Shown here: piece after piece, positions 9,393-19,747 of the stretch
Layout: the number at the start of each line of letters is the position of its first letter
Position numbering within the stretch: position 1 is the first letter of the stretch
NCBI RefSeq assembly: GCF_937871615.1
Contig: NZ_CALMPA010000020.1
Location: 62,001-126,000 of the forward strand
Direction: 5' to 3'
Source of the DNA: an uncultured Sphingomonas sp.
GTDB lineage: Bacteria; Pseudomonadota; Alphaproteobacteria; Sphingomonadales; Sphingomonadaceae
DNA length: 64,000 nucleotides
Made by a program: the position numbers and the translations under genes
The notes under the pieces: generated by a model
Told to the model about the DNA's origin: nothing
Seen by the model: the letters and a program-made list of their open reading frames with translations, nothing else
Databases searched by the model: none

Positions 9393-9504
9393 TGGCGGTT
9401 TGGTTGGAAGGGGGAGGGGGTGGTATTGGGTGGATTTGCGACCGTCAGCTTCACGGGTGCGAAAGCCGATAGCTGCTGCTTGCCAGCCACGGTATGCACT
9501 TGCC

Positions 9505-10029
9505 ATGAGCAATCAACCGCCGAAGATTGTCACGTGCTATTGCGCATCTCTGCCGGCGCTCGCTGTCGTGCCAATGGGTGGGGACGGATTGGATGAGCGC
9601 ATATTCGCCTCCCTCGACCGAGTTCAGGAGCACGGGGGCAATCAGTGGTGGCTTTATGTGTCTGCCTGCAACAAGTGCGGGCAGAACTGGCTGATCGCGC
9701 AGGATGAGCGCATCTACGATAACTTCTACCTCCGCCGGCTTGAACCGGCGACGGTGAGCGAAATCCAGGAACATGGGAAGTGGCCCGACGAGTTCCTCAC
9801 TTATGAGCGGGTTCTGCTGTTCGGTAGGACAATGGGCGATCAATGGACATTTCTCGATCCGTTTTCACCAGCGTTGGTATGGACAGCGGAGGATTTGCGG
9901 CGCGAACGACCGAACATATCCGTTGAAGAAATTAGCTATTTGCTCGCTATTCCGGTGCCAGATGCGAGGCGCCTACTCCGCAAGCCTACCGTGATTGACC
10001 GGTTTCGAGCTTGGGCGTTGCATCGCTGA
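9505..10029 (+). CDS. Conserved-type hypothetical protein with CxxC pair, likely acquired
   Basis: A 174-residue protein I do not recognise. Seen: an N-terminal CYCAS, a CNKCGQNW motif (two Cys with CxxC spacing) that could be a metal or redox site, aromatic-rich middle part, and a C-terminal helix with EEISYLLAIPVPDARRLL that resembles a small helical repeat or helix-turn-helix-like element. No signal peptide. Base composition differs from neighbours, with more A/T at third codon positions, suggesting acquisition. No partner toxin or mobile gene is visible. The ATG at 9505 lacks a good ribosome site. Confidence 0.7.
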   Translation: MSNQPPKIVTCYCASLPALAVVPMGGDGLDERIFASLDRVQEHGGNQWWLYVSACNKCGQNWLIAQDERIYDNFYLRRLEPATVSEIQEHGKWPDEFLTYERVLLFGRTMGDQWTFLDPFSPALVWTAEDLRRERPNISVEEISYLLAIPVPDARRLLRKPTVIDRFRAWALHR

Positions 10030-10083
10030 ACGCGCACAACTGCGACGCAAGCCGACGTTTCCGCGCGCCAAACAGCCGACCGC

Positions 10084-10671
10084 CTATTTCCCCGGTCGCT
10101 TGCGCTGCCATGCCGCCTCCAGCGCTGCGGGCGATCCGCTGCGCGATGTAAGCGTGAGGCCGGTGAGCACCAGCTTGCGGCCGCGCAGGAAGCGGCCTTC
10201 GGTGCGCCACAGCACGTCGTAGAGCGCGGTCTCGGTGCGGCTTGTGTCGCCGTCCCACCAGCTTGCGGCGATCAGCACGGGGAGGCGCCCGGTGCGGGCC
10301 TCGCTGCCGTCGGTGGCCTTGAGCAGGGCGTCCGCGAACCAGTCGCTCGCGATCCGCGGGCCGGGGAGCGCATCCTGCGGCGAAACGCCCAGCGCCTTGG
10401 GGAAGGAGACGGTCGCCGCGCTGAAATTGCGGTCGCCGTCAGCCAGCGTCAGCGTGCGGCCACCGTCCGCGACCTTGCCAATCAGCGTGACGATGCCATG
10501 CGCGCGATCGGTGCTGGCCGTCTGCGCGGCGCGTGCCGCATCGTCGGCGCGGCGACCGGACCAGTTGAGATAGAGCGTGCCCGCGCCGATCAGCATCCCC
10601 GCCACCGCGACCAGCTCGGCAAGCGTGATCCAGCGACGGCGCGTCGCGGCCTGATCGGCGGTTTCGCTCAT
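10084..10671 (-). CDS. Membrane-anchored hypothetical protein
   Basis: A 195-residue protein with a short cytosolic N-terminus, one membrane helix (about 14-37) and a likely periplasmic domain that contains strands with LADGDRNFSAATVSFPKALG and a WWDGD turn. I do not recognise the domain. The ATG at 10671 has GGGGGGAAG upstream and overlaps the stop of the YjbR gene by ATGA, so it is translated with it downstream of purN. Confidence 0.75.
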   Translation of the reverse strand: MSETADQAATRRRWITLAELVAVAGMLIGAGTLYLNWSGRRADDAARAAQTASTDRAHGIVTLIGKVADGGRTLTLADGDRNFSAATVSFPKALGVSPQDALPGPRIASDWFADALLKATDGSEARTGRLPVLIAASWWDGDTSRTETALYDVLWRTEGRFLRGRKLVLTGLTLTSRSGSPAALEAAWQRKRPGK

Positions 10672-11051
10672 CTTCCCCCCATTTCCAGCAAGCGGCGTGG
10701 CGCGATCAGTTCCCAGCTTCGCGCGATGCGATCCCCGATGCGATCCCAATCGGTATCCGCGCGATCCAGCCGCATCGCCACCCAGCCATAGGGGCCGAGA
10801 TAGGCGGGGCGGAAATAGCAATCGGGGTCCATCTCGATCAGCATCGCCTGTTCCTCGCGATCGGAGGTCTTGACGATCACCACGGTTTCACCGTCGCCGT
10901 GATGATTATGCCAGAAATAGGCGAAGAATTTGCCCTTTTCGATATGGAATCCGGGCGCGCCGTGGCTTGCCCGTTCCGCCGACGCGGGTAGCGCCAGCGC
11001 GATTTCGCGTACACGAGCCAGCAAAGGCTCGATATTCACCTCGTCAGCCAT
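10668..11051 (-). CDS. MmcQ/YjbR family DNA-binding-like protein
   Basis: A 127-residue protein of the MmcQ/YjbR family (CyaY-like/YjbR fold). Typical landmarks: LPASAERASHGAPGFHIEKGKFFAYFWHNHHG-type core, EEQAMLIEMDPDCYFRPAYLGPYGWVAMRLD, and the C-terminal DRIARSWELIAP. Molecular function is not firmly known. The start overlaps the 3' end of purN by 16 bases. A second family member lies at 40954-41295. Confidence 0.88.
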   Translation of the reverse strand: MADEVNIEPLLARVREIALALPASAERASHGAPGFHIEKGKFFAYFWHNHHGDGETVVIVKTSDREEQAMLIEMDPDCYFRPAYLGPYGWVAMRLDRADTDWDRIGDRIARSWELIAPRRLLEMGGR

Positions 11052-11599
11052 TCCGTCAGGACGCGCGGATAGAGCCGATGTTCCTCCGCCAGCACGCGCG
11101 CGGCGAGCGCCTCCGCATCGTCGCCGGGAAGGATCGGCACGCGCGCCTGCCCAAGCACTGCGCCGCCATCGAGTTCCTCGGTGACGATATGGACCGAACA
11201 GCCCGCCTCGGCATCCCCCGCCGCGATCGCGCGGCCATGGGTATCCAGCCCCTTGTATTTGGGCAGGAGCGAAGGATGGATGTTGACGATCCGCCCGCGC
11301 CACCCCGCCACGAACTGATCCGAGAGCAGCCGCATATAGCCGGCAAGCGCGATATATTCGGCCCCCGCCGCTTTCAGCGCGCCATCCAGCGCCGCTTCAT
11401 AGGCCGCCTTGCCGATGCCCTTGGGGGCGAGCGCGAACGTGGGGACGCCGTGTTCGCGCGCCCAGCCAAGCCCGGCGGCATCCGGCCGATCCGAGGCGAC
11501 GATGACAACCTGATAGGCATCCCCCGCCGCCTTCACCAGCGACTGCATGTTCGATCCGCGCCCGGAGACAAGGATCGCGACTTTCGCGGGGGTGCTCAT
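11036..11599 (-). CDS. purN: Phosphoribosylglycinamide formyltransferase
   Basis: Third step of purine synthesis: transfers a formyl group from 10-formyl-THF to GAR. The 187-residue protein shows the phosphate loop VSGRGSNMQSL near residue 10, LAGYMRLLS and the catalytic NIHPSLLP with Asn and His, followed by a DGG-containing loop. Length is slightly short but complete. It lies 10 bases after purM on the same strand, the usual purM-purN pair. Confidence 0.97.
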   Translation of the reverse strand: MSTPAKVAILVSGRGSNMQSLVKAAGDAYQVVIVASDRPDAAGLGWAREHGVPTFALAPKGIGKAAYEAALDGALKAAGAEYIALAGYMRLLSDQFVAGWRGRIVNIHPSLLPKYKGLDTHGRAIAAGDAEAGCSVHIVTEELDGGAVLGQARVPILPGDDAEALAARVLAEEHRLYPRVLTEWLTR

Positions 11600-11609
11600 G
11601 CCCGGCAGC

Positions 11610-12713
11610 TCATGCGTGATGCGTCGCCGTCCAGGCGGCGCGCGCGCTCCATGTTTCGGCGCTCCCGCGCACGGTGCATCCGCGTTCCCCGGCTTCGACG
11701 GCGCCGATGCGCAAGACGGTTTCGCCCGCTGCCTCCAACTCGGTTGTGATCGCATCCGCCGCATCGGCGGCGACGATCGCCACCATGCCGATGCCGCAGT
11801 TGAAGGTGCGCGCCATTTCCTCCGGCTCGATCGCGCCCTGCGCCTGGAGGAACGCCATCAGCATCGGCTGCGGCCAGGCATCGGCGTCGACCGCCGCATG
11901 GCAGCCGGCGGGGAGAACGCGCGGGATATTTTCCAGCAAGCCGCCGCCGGTGATATGCGCGAGCCCCTTGATCCGTTGCGCGCGGAGCAAGGGGAGCAGG
12001 CTTTTCACATAGATACGGGTGGGCGCCATCAACGTGTCGATCAGCAAGCGATCCTGATCGAACAGCGCCGGGCGATCGAGTCGCCAGCCCTTGTCCGCCG
12101 CCAGCCGCCGCACGAGCGAGAAGCCGTTCGAATGAACCCCGGACGAAGCGAGGCCGAGCATCACGTCGCCCGGCGCGATCGCTGTGCCGGTCAATACCGC
12201 CGCGCGCTCCACCGCCCCGACGCAGAAGCCGGCGAGATCATAATCCCCCTCGACATACATGCCCGGCATTTCCGCCGTTTCGCCGCCGATCAGCGCGCAT
12301 CCGGCGATCCGGCACCCTTCCGCGATCGAGGCGACGACACGTTCGGCCACGGCATTGTTCAGCCGGCCGGTCGCGTAATAATCGAGGAAGAACAACGGCT
12401 CCGCGCCCTGCACGATCAGATCGTTGGCGCACATCGCGACAAGATCAATGCCCACGCCCTCATGCCGATCATGCTCGATCGCTAGCTTCAGCTTGGTGCC
12501 GACGCCATCATTGGCCGCGACGAGCAACGGATCCTGGAACCCGGCGGCGCGCAGATCGAAAAATCCGCCAAAGCCGCCCAGATCCGCATCCGCCCCCGGT
12601 CGGCGCGTCGCGCGGGCGAGGGGCGCGATGGCGCGAACCAGCGCGTTTCCGCCGGCGATGGAAACGCCCGCGTCGGCGTAGGTATAGGGCGCACTGCCAC
12701 GATCTTGGGTCAT
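11610..12713 (-). CDS. purM: Phosphoribosylformylglycinamidine cyclo-ligase
   Basis: Fifth step of purine synthesis: ATP-dependent closure of FGAM to AIR in the cytosol. The 367-residue length is normal. Seen: [13 protein letters not shown] near the start, [55 protein letters not shown] and [19 protein letters not shown]. The ATG at 12713 gives the normal N-terminus; longer in-frame extensions have no family match. It diverges from the DUF2066 gene. Confidence 0.97.
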   Translation of the reverse strand: MTQDRGSAPYTYADAGVSIAGGNALVRAIAPLARATRRPGADADLGGFGGFFDLRAAGFQDPLLVAANDGVGTKLKLAIEHDRHEGVGIDLVAMCANDLIVQGAEPLFFLDYYATGRLNNAVAERVVASIAEGCRIAGCALIGGETAEMPGMYVEGDYDLAGFCVGAVERAAVLTGTAIAPGDVMLGLASSGVHSNGFSLVRRLAADKGWRLDRPALFDQDRLLIDTLMAPTRIYVKSLLPLLRAQRIKGLAHITGGGLLENIPRVLPAGCHAAVDADAWPQPMLMAFLQAQGAIEPEEMARTFNCGIGMVAIVAADAADAITTELEAAGETVLRIGAVEAGERGCTVRGSAETWSARAAWTATHHA

Positions 12714-12777
12714 GTCGAGCGCGACTAAACATATCTCGCTTGGATTTCCACGCCTGCTTCGCCAAAAGGCGAGCAAG

Positions 12778-14010
12778 ATGCGTCTTCGTCCGTTTTTCAT
12801 CGCCTCAGCCATCGGTGTGCTGCTTCTCGGTGCCGGCATCGGCATCGCGCAGATCGAAGGGGGCGATCGCGGCGTCGCGCCGATCGACAGTTCATCCGAT
12901 TTCGAAGTGAGCGGGGTGCACGTCGATGTCTCCGCCAAGGATGCGGACAGTGCGCGCTACGGCGGCTGGCGGCTGGCGCAGCGCAAGGCATGGGTGCAGC
13001 TTTCGCAGCGGCTTGGCGCCGGTGGCGGGCTGGTTTCGGATAGCGCGCTCGATTCGGTCGTCTCCGGCATCGTCATCGGGAACGAACAGATCGGGCCGAA
13101 CCGTTATATCGCGCGGCTGGGCGTGTTGTTCGATCGGGCGCGGGCCAGCGCGATGCTGGGCGTCAGCAATTATGTCAGCCGGTCAGCACCGATGGTGGTG
13201 ATTCCGGTGATCTGGTCAGGCGGCGTGGCGACCGTTTTCGAACAGCGCACGCCCTGGCAGGAGGCGTGGGCGCGTTATCGCACGGGCGGGAGCACGGTGG
13301 ATTATATCCGCCCGGTCGGCACGGGGCCGGATGCGTTGCTGCTCAATTACGGCCAGACGCAGCGCCCCGGACGCGGCTGGTGGCGCTCGGTGCTCAATCA
13401 ATATGGCGGCAGCAATGTGCTGATCCCCACCGTCCGGCTTTACCGTCAATGGCCCGGCGGCCCGATCGTCGGCGTGTTTCAGGCGCGCGGCGGGCCGGAT
13501 AATCGCCTGTTCGGCCAGTTCGCGTTGCGCGTCAGCGGGCCGGGCGGGCTGGCGCAATTGCTGGATGCGGGCGTGAAGCGGCTCGACGATCTGTATCAGG
13601 CCGCGTCGCGCAACGGCTTGCTGCGCAGCGATCCGGGCCTGTCCTATGTTCCGCCGGCGGCGGCGGCGACAGATGTGGTGACGCCTGACGATTCGCTGCC
13701 GGTGGAGGGCGTGACGGTCGCGACCACGGCGATCTCGGTGCAATTCGATTCGCCGGGCGCAGGGGCGGTGAACAGCACCGAAGCCGCGATGCGCGCGGTT
13801 CCGGGCGTCGCCTCCGCTGCCACCTCAAGCCTCGCGCTGGGGGGCGTTTCGGTGATGAACGTGTCTTATGGCGGCACGCCCGACGCGTTCCGCGCGGCAC
13901 TGCAAGCGCGCGGCTGGCAGGTATTCGGATCAGGCACCACGATCCGCATCCGCCGCGCGCCGCAATTGCTCCCGCCCGATGTCGCGGCGGACAACGTGAC
14001 CGCCGGATGA
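12778..14010 (+). CDS. DUF2066-type exported protein
   Basis: A 410-residue protein with an N-terminal signal or anchor (about 1-25), a DUF2066-like region with [21 protein letters not shown] and the following [18 protein letters not shown] pattern, and a C-terminal domain (about 320-400) whose repeated strands around [20 protein letters not shown] look like a small alpha-beta fold. The role is unknown. Its stop overlaps the start of hdaA by ATGA, a neighbourhood seen in sphingomonads; DUF2066 genes also sit near hda and purM in gammaproteobacteria. Confidence 0.85.
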   Translation: MRLRPFFIASAIGVLLLGAGIGIAQIEGGDRGVAPIDSSSDFEVSGVHVDVSAKDADSARYGGWRLAQRKAWVQLSQRLGAGGGLVSDSALDSVVSGIVIGNEQIGPNRYIARLGVLFDRARASAMLGVSNYVSRSAPMVVIPVIWSGGVATVFEQRTPWQEAWARYRTGGSTVDYIRPVGTGPDALLLNYGQTQRPGRGWWRSVLNQYGGSNVLIPTVRLYRQWPGGPIVGVFQARGGPDNRLFGQFALRVSGPGGLAQLLDAGVKRLDDLYQAASRNGLLRSDPGLSYVPPAAAATDVVTPDDSLPVEGVTVATTAISVQFDSPGAGAVNSTEAAMRAVPGVASAATSSLALGGVSVMNVSYGGTPDAFRAALQARGWQVFGSGTTIRIRRAPQLLPPDVAADNVTAG

Positions 14011-14630
14011 GCCAGATCGCGTTGCCGCTGGAGTGGCCCGCCGATCCGCGCGACGAGGAGTTTCTGGTGACGCCCTCGAACGCGCGCGCCGCGCATACGC
14101 TGGAACATTGGGGGGCGTGGCCGGTGATGACCGCGCTGCTGACCGGCCCGCGCAAATCGGGGCGCAGCCTGCTCGCGCGAATCTTCGCTTCGAAAAGCGG
14201 TGGGGCGATCATCGACGATGCGGAAATGCGATCGGAGACGGAGCTGTTCCACGCGTGGAACCGGGCGCAGGCGGATCGCCGGCCGCTGCTGATCGTGGCG
14301 GATGCCGCGCCGCCGGAGTGGCGCATCAAGCTGCCCGATCTCAATTCCCGCCTTGGCGCCTCGCCGATCGCGGCGATCGGCGCGCCCGATGACGAATTGA
14401 TGCGGGCGCTGCTGGAACGACAATTCCTGCGGCGCGGGCTGGATGCGCGCGCCGATCTGATCGACTGGCTCGTCGCGCGGATCGAGCGTAGTCATATTGC
14501 GGTCATGCGAACGGTCGATGCGCTGGATCAGGAGGTGCTGGAGCGCCGCAAGCGGCTGTCGATCCCGCTCGCGCGCACCACGCTTGCCGCCGCCGCGTTG
14601 ATCCCGCCCCCGTCGATGGAAATCGAATGA
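14007..14630 (+). CDS. hdaA: HdaA, DnaA-related regulator of replication initiation
   Basis: A 207-residue DnaA-homologous protein without the DNA-binding domain. The N-terminal QIALPLEW is the beta-clamp-binding motif of Hda proteins, which stimulate ATP hydrolysis by DnaA after loading of the clamp. A Walker A-like loop is [10 protein letters not shown] (about 48-57), then DDAEM Walker B-like, and a sensor-2-like LARTTLAAA near the C-terminus. Start overlaps the DUF2066 stop by ATGA and its stop overlaps the ppk1 start by ATGA. Confidence 0.9.
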   Translation: MSQIALPLEWPADPRDEEFLVTPSNARAAHTLEHWGAWPVMTALLTGPRKSGRSLLARIFASKSGGAIIDDAEMRSETELFHAWNRAQADRRPLLIVADAAPPEWRIKLPDLNSRLGASPIAAIGAPDDELMRALLERQFLRRGLDARADLIDWLVARIERSHIAVMRTVDALDQEVLERRKRLSIPLARTTLAAAALIPPPSMEIE

Positions 14631-16804
14631 CCCGCCCAGCCCATATCGCCGCCAGTATCAAGGATGACGATGATCCGTTCGAGCCGAGCGCGTCGGGCCG
14701 CTATTTCAATCGCGAGATTTCGTGGCTCGCGTTCAACCGGCGCGTGCTGGAGGAGGCGTGCAATCCGGCGCATCCGCTGCTGGAGCGGCTGCGCTTCCTG
14801 TCGATATCGGGATCGAACCTCGACGAATTCTTCATGGTCCGCGTCGCAGGGCTCAAGGGGCAGCAACTGCTTGAGGTGGAGGCGCGCTCCGCCGACGGGC
14901 TGACGCCAACGCAACAGCTCACGGCGATCACGGATGCGGCGGACAAGCTGCTGATGGATCAGGAGAATGTGTGGCGCGATATCCGCCATGCGCTCGCCGA
15001 TACGGGAATTCAGGTGCTCGGTTCGAGCAGGGTGGACGCGGCACTTTCGGCTGATGAGATCGGCTGGCTCGAAACCCATTTCCGCGAGCAACTGCTGCCC
15101 GTGCTCACCCCACAGGCGCTCGATCCCGCACATCCGTTTCCGTTCATGCCCAACAAGGGGCTGGCGGTGATGTTCGATCTCATGCGCCTTTCGGATGACG
15201 AGCCGATCCGCGAACTGGTGATGTTGCCCGCGTCGATGCGCCGCTTCGTCCGGCTGCCGGGAGAGAAGGCACGCTATGTCGCGATCGAATCGATCGTGAA
15301 GCGTTTTTCCCCGGTGTTGTTTCCGGGTTATCGCGTGCTGGGCGCGGCGGAATTCCGCGTGCTGCGCGACAGCGATATCGAGATCGAGGAGGAGGCGGAG
15401 GATCTCGTCCGTTATTTCGCCAACGCGATAAAGCGGCGGCGGCGCGGGCGCGTGATCCGGCTCGAACTGGAAACCGGGATGCCCGCCGCGCTCGAAACGG
15501 TGCTACGCGGCGAATTGGGCGGCGGCGGCGCGCTGGTTACCGAAAGCGGCTCGTTCCTCGGCATCGGCGATCTCGATCAATTATATGAGGAGGATCGCCC
15601 CGATCTGAAATTCCCGCCGTTCACCCCGCGCTTTCCCGAGCGTATCCGGGAATATGGCGGAGACTGTTTCGCGGCGATCCGCTCCAAGGATATCATCGTC
15701 CACCACCCGTATGAGACGTTCGACGTGGTGCTGGCTTTCCTCAAACAGGCCGCAGCCGATCCGGACGTGGTGGCGATCAAGCAGACGCTTTATCGCGCGG
15801 GCAAGCAATCGGCGGTCATCAACGCGCTGATCGCGGCGGCGGAGGCGGGCAAATCGGTCACCGCGGTGGTCGAGCTGAAGGCGCGGTTCGATGAGGAGCA
15901 GAATCTCATGTGGGCCAACGCGCTGGAGCGCGCGGGCGTACAGGTGGTCTATGGCTTCATCGACTGGAAGACCCACGCCAAGATTTCGGTGGTGGTGCGG
16001 CGCGAGGGCGGGCAATTCCGCACCTACTGCCATTTCGGCACCGGCAATTATCATCCGATCACCGCGCGTATCTATACCGATCTCAGTTTCTTCACTGCCG
16101 ATCCGCGCATCGGGCGCGATGCGGCGCAGGTGTTCAACTACATCACCGGCTATGTCGAGCCGCATGACATGGAACTGCTGGTCATCTCGCCGCGCGGCCT
16201 GCGTGACCGGCTGATCGAACTGATCGACCGCGAGATCGCTCATGCCCGCGCCGGGCGACCCGCGGCGATCTGGGCGAAGATGAACAGCGTCGTCGATCCC
16301 GCGATCATCGAAAAGCTCTATGAAGCGAGCGGCGCCGGCGTGGAGATTGATCTGGTCGTCCGCGGGATTTGCTGCCTGAGGCCCAAGGTGCCCGGCATGT
16401 CCGACAATATCCGCGTGAAATCGGTGGTCGGCCGGTTTCTGGAACACAGCCGGATCGCCTGTTTCGGGAATGGCGCGGCATTGCCGAACGATGGCGCGCA
16501 TGTGCTGATTTCCTCGGCGGACTGGATGCCGCGCAACTTCGATCGACGCGTTGAATATATGCTCCCGCTCACCAACGAGACGGTGCACGATCAGGTGCTC
16601 GATCAGGTGATGGTGGCTAATCTGATTGATGACGAGCAAAGCTGGGAACTGGAATCGGATGGCAGCTATGTGCGGCCTGAACCGGGTGACAAGCCTTTCA
16701 ACCTGCATCGTTATTTCATGACAAATCCGTCGCTGTCGGGGCGGGGCGCCGCGCTTGCGGAAGGCGGCGAAGTGCCGACCTTGTCGCTGCGCCGGCAACG
16801 CTGA
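14627..16804 (+). CDS. ppk1: Polyphosphate kinase 1
   Basis: Reversible transfer of the ATP gamma-phosphate to polyphosphate, membrane-associated in many bacteria. The 725-residue enzyme has the N-domain with [18 protein letters not shown], the head domain, and the two C-terminal phospholipase-D-like domains. The phosphorylated His is His450 in THAK and the second catalytic His is His469 in [10 protein letters not shown], 19 residues apart as in E. coli H435/H454. First of a ppk1-ppx unit translated after hdaA with ATGA overlap. Confidence 0.97.
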   Translation: MTRPAHIAASIKDDDDPFEPSASGRYFNREISWLAFNRRVLEEACNPAHPLLERLRFLSISGSNLDEFFMVRVAGLKGQQLLEVEARSADGLTPTQQLTAITDAADKLLMDQENVWRDIRHALADTGIQVLGSSRVDAALSADEIGWLETHFREQLLPVLTPQALDPAHPFPFMPNKGLAVMFDLMRLSDDEPIRELVMLPASMRRFVRLPGEKARYVAIESIVKRFSPVLFPGYRVLGAAEFRVLRDSDIEIEEEAEDLVRYFANAIKRRRRGRVIRLELETGMPAALETVLRGELGGGGALVTESGSFLGIGDLDQLYEEDRPDLKFPPFTPRFPERIREYGGDCFAAIRSKDIIVHHPYETFDVVLAFLKQAAADPDVVAIKQTLYRAGKQSAVINALIAAAEAGKSVTAVVELKARFDEEQNLMWANALERAGVQVVYGFIDWKTHAKISVVVRREGGQFRTYCHFGTGNYHPITARIYTDLSFFTADPRIGRDAAQVFNYITGYVEPHDMELLVISPRGLRDRLIELIDREIAHARAGRPAAIWAKMNSVVDPAIIEKLYEASGAGVEIDLVVRGICCLRPKVPGMSDNIRVKSVVGRFLEHSRIACFGNGAALPNDGAHVLISSADWMPRNFDRRVEYMLPLTNETVHDQVLDQVMVANLIDDEQSWELESDGSYVRPEPGDKPFNLHRYFMTNPSLSGRGAALAEGGEVPTLSLRRQR

Positions 16805-16817
16805 AAGGGGCGCCGCG

Positions 16818-18269
16818 ATGGCTGCGCCGCGCACGGCGATCATCGACATCGGGTCCAATTCGATCCGTCTGGTCGTCTATCAGGGGCCGGCCCGGCTGCC
16901 GGCGATCCTGTTCAACGAAAAGGTGCTTGCCGGGCTGGGGCGAAGCCTTGTCCAGACCGGGGCGATCGACGCTGAGGCGATGGCGGCGGCGGAAACCGCG
17001 CTCCATCGCTTCGCGGCGCTGGCGCGCGAGATGCGTTGCGACACCGTGCGCACCGTCGCCACCGCCGCCGCGCGTGATGCCGCGAACGGCGCCGAATTGC
17101 TGGCGATCGCCGAGCGTGCGGGGCTGGCGGTTGAATTGCTTTCCGGTACGCTCGAAGCGCGCGCGGCCGGCCTTGGCGTGCTTTCCGCGATCCCGCAGGC
17201 TGATGGCATCGTCGGCGATCTCGGCGGCGGCAGCCTGGAACTGGTGCGGGTGAAGGGCGGCGAGATCAGGCAGCACGCTTCCTTCCCGTTGGGCGTGCTC
17301 AGGATCGCGACGCTGCGAGACAAGGGCGGTCTCGATCGCAAGGTGGGGCGGCTGCTCCGCGAGGCGGGCTGGGGTGGCGCGGGAAAAGGGCTGCCCCTTT
17401 ATCTCGTCGGCGGATCCTGGCGCGCGCTGGCGCGGCTGGACATGGACCGCACCCATTATCCGCTACCGATCATCCATGAATATGCCATGTCGGCGGAGAC
17501 GATCGCGCGACTGGGACGAACGATCTCGCATCTTCCCAAGGGGCGGCTGAAAGCGGTGCCCGGCCTTTCTTCCGGGCGTGCGCCGACGCTGGGCGATGCC
17601 GCGGCGGTGCTCGCATCTTTGCTCAAGCACCTGAAAAGCTGGGGAACGATCGTTTCGGCCTATGGTCTGCGCGAAGGGCTGCTCTACAGCGCGCTGGACG
17701 AACGGACGCGCGCGCAGGACCCGCTCGTAGTCGCCACCCGCGATGAAGGGCGGCGTGCGGGGCGTTTCCCGGAACATGGCGATCTGCTGCACGATTGGGT
17801 CGCCCCGCTTTTCGCGAACGAGGTGCCCGCCGATGTCCGGCTGCGCCACGCGGCATGTCAGCTTGCCGATGTCGGCTGGCGCGCCAATCCGGAGTTTCGC
17901 GCCGAGCGCGGCATGGAGGTTGCGCTCCACGGCAATTGGGTGGGCGTTGATGCGCGCGGTCGCGCAATGATGGCGCAGGCACTGTGGACCGGGCTTGGCG
18001 GCAGCATCGCCAGCCCGTCGCCATTGCCCGCGCTGGCGAGCGACGAGGATTTGCGCCGTGCGCTGGGCTGGGGGCTGGCGATGCGGCTGGGGCAGCGTCT
18101 TTCCGGCGGGTTGGCCGGCCCATTGCAGCGTTCGCGCCTGTCGATCGACGCGGGCGCGGTGACGCTTGCGCTCGATCCGGCGGATCGCGGCCTTTATGGC
18201 GAAGCCGTGGTGAAACGGCACAATGCGCTGGCGGCGGCGCTTGGCCGCGCGCCAATCGTCACCGGCTGA
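16818..18269 (+). CDS. ppx: Exopolyphosphatase / Ppx-GppA family phosphatase
   Basis: Hydrolyses terminal phosphates of polyphosphate, or pppGpp in related enzymes; acts in the cytosol. The 483-residue protein has the actin-like phosphate-1 motif DIGSNSIRLVVY (about 10-21), phosphate-2 motif VGDLGGGSLELV, and a C-terminal HD-like helical domain. The ATG at 16818 is 13 bases after ppk1 and is the best site of three. Gene order ppk1-ppx indicates balanced polyphosphate turnover. Confidence 0.95.
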   Translation: MAAPRTAIIDIGSNSIRLVVYQGPARLPAILFNEKVLAGLGRSLVQTGAIDAEAMAAAETALHRFAALAREMRCDTVRTVATAAARDAANGAELLAIAERAGLAVELLSGTLEARAAGLGVLSAIPQADGIVGDLGGGSLELVRVKGGEIRQHASFPLGVLRIATLRDKGGLDRKVGRLLREAGWGGAGKGLPLYLVGGSWRALARLDMDRTHYPLPIIHEYAMSAETIARLGRTISHLPKGRLKAVPGLSSGRAPTLGDAAAVLASLLKHLKSWGTIVSAYGLREGLLYSALDERTRAQDPLVVATRDEGRRAGRFPEHGDLLHDWVAPLFANEVPADVRLRHAACQLADVGWRANPEFRAERGMEVALHGNWVGVDARGRAMMAQALWTGLGGSIASPSPLPALASDEDLRRALGWGLAMRLGQRLSGGLAGPLQRSRLSIDAGAVTLALDPADRGLYGEAVVKRHNALAAALGRAPIVTG

Positions 18270-18275
18270 GCCGGC

Positions 18276-18563
18276 TCAGCCGCAGTTGACGCTCGCGATC
18301 CTGTTACGTTCGTCGAGCATGATGTTGAGCCGATCGCCCCGATAATCCATCGTCGCGGGCTGACCGGGGCGGAGCGCACGCACATTGCGCGCTCCGGCGG
18401 CGCGCTGAACCTGCCGCGAAAGGCGGGGGGTGAAAGCCCTGCCGATGAAGCGTTGCGCCGGCCCCGCCCGGCATTCGCGCGCAGGCCCCGGCATGGCGGG
18501 GCGGTCATCGACACAGCCGACGAGCGCGATCAGCGGCAGCGCGGCGAACATGGCCTTGTTCAT
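18276..18563 (-). CDS. Peptidase inhibitor I78 family lipoprotein
   Basis: A 95-residue exported protein: signal ending in the lipobox LVGC, so the Cys at residue 17 is lipidated. The mature part has the I78 pattern: Cys, RFIGRAF, a short Pro-rich loop, NVRALRPGQPATMDYRGDRLNI and a terminal CG, predicting an inhibitor-like beta fold with one disulfide. Targets are unknown; exported serine proteases are the usual guess. Its start overlaps the stop of rnd by ATGA. Confidence 0.85.
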   Translation of the reverse strand: MNKAMFAALPLIALVGCVDDRPAMPGPARECRAGPAQRFIGRAFTPRLSRQVQRAAGARNVRALRPGQPATMDYRGDRLNIMLDERNRIASVNCG

Positions 18564-19738
18564 GCGGCATTTCCCTCGGTTCGTGTCATCTTGAGCTTTC
18601 CGCCCTGAACCGCGAAGCCCAGCCGCCCCTCAACCAGATCAAGCGCGTCATGCCCGAACTGGTCATAGCGCCAACCGGCGAGAATCGCGAGGCCGTCACG
18701 TTGCCCGGCGGCAAGCGCCTCCAGTTCCTCACCGCGCGCGAGCAGCCGGGGGGCAACGTCGATATCGCGGGCACGGATTTTGAGCAGCAGCTTCAACAGA
18801 TCGGCGACCAGCGAGCCTTCCTTGCCCAGCCCCGGCTTGCGATCGTCGCGCGGCGGCATTTCACTTGCGGACATCGGCTCGGCTTCCGCGATCGCCATCA
18901 TCAGCCGCTTGCCGATATCGTTCGACGCCCAGGTGGAGGACAGGCCGCGGACTTTGGCGAGATCGGCCTGCTTCTTCGGCGGATGCCCGGCGAGATCGGC
19001 GAGCGTTTCATCCTTCACGATGCGGCCGCGCGGCAGATCCTTGCCGCGCGCCTCAAGCTCGCGCCAGCGCGCGATCGCCTTGAGCCGCCCGAGCACCTCC
19101 GGCTTGCGCCCGGAAATGCGGACGCGTTTCCACGCGAGATCGGGATCATTGGCATAATTCGCCGGATCGGCGAGCCGTTCCATTTCCTGATCGAGCCACG
19201 CGCCCCGCCCGGTCTTGCGCAGCCGTTCGAGCATTTTGGGAAAGATATTCGACAGATGCGTCACATCGCCGATCGCATAATCGACCTGCCGCTGATCGAG
19301 CGGACGGCGTGACCAGTCAGTAAAGCGTGCCCCCTTGTCGATCTGGATGCCGAGCCAGCTATCGACCAGATTCGAATAACCGATCTGCTCCCCCTGGCCG
19401 AGCGCCATCGCGGCGACCTGCGTGTCGAACAGTGGATAAGGCGTTTTGCCGGTGAGATTGTAGATGATCTCGATATCCTGCCCGCCGGCGTGAAACACCT
19501 TCAGCACTTCATCATTTTCGACCAGCAGTTCGAGCAGCGGCGCCATATCGAGCCCCGGCGTCTTGGGGTCGATCGCGGCGGCTTCCTCGGTATCGGCGAT
19601 CTGGATCAGGCACAGCTCGGGCCAATAGGTGCTTTCTCGCATGAATTCGGTGTCGACGCAGATGAAGGGGGCATCGGCGAGGCGCGCGCAAAGGTTCGCG
19701 AGCGTCGCACTGTCGGTTATCAGCGGATGAACATGCAT
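18560..19738 (-). CDS. rnd: Ribonuclease D
   Basis: A 392-residue 3'-5' exoribonuclease of the DEDDy family, used in tRNA and small RNA trimming. Catalytic residues: Asp29 and Glu31 in VDTEF, Asp88 in AGGQDIE, and Tyr154-x3-Asp158 in YAIGD. The HRDC domain follows at about 205-290 with the DETLADLAGHPPKKQADLAKV segment. The ATG at 19738 starts MHVHPLITDS, matching the family; no ribosome site is visible. A promoter 9 bases upstream suggests a nearly leaderless message. Confidence 0.95.
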   Translation of the reverse strand: MHVHPLITDSATLANLCARLADAPFICVDTEFMRESTYWPELCLIQIADTEEAAAIDPKTPGLDMAPLLELLVENDEVLKVFHAGGQDIEIIYNLTGKTPYPLFDTQVAAMALGQGEQIGYSNLVDSWLGIQIDKGARFTDWSRRPLDQRQVDYAIGDVTHLSNIFPKMLERLRKTGRGAWLDQEMERLADPANYANDPDLAWKRVRISGRKPEVLGRLKAIARWRELEARGKDLPRGRIVKDETLADLAGHPPKKQADLAKVRGLSSTWASNDIGKRLMMAIAEAEPMSASEMPPRDDRKPGLGKEGSLVADLLKLLLKIRARDIDVAPRLLARGEELEALAAGQRDGLAILAGWRYDQFGHDALDLVEGRLGFAVQGGKLKMTRTEGNAA

Positions 19739-19747
19739 AAGTCGCGC

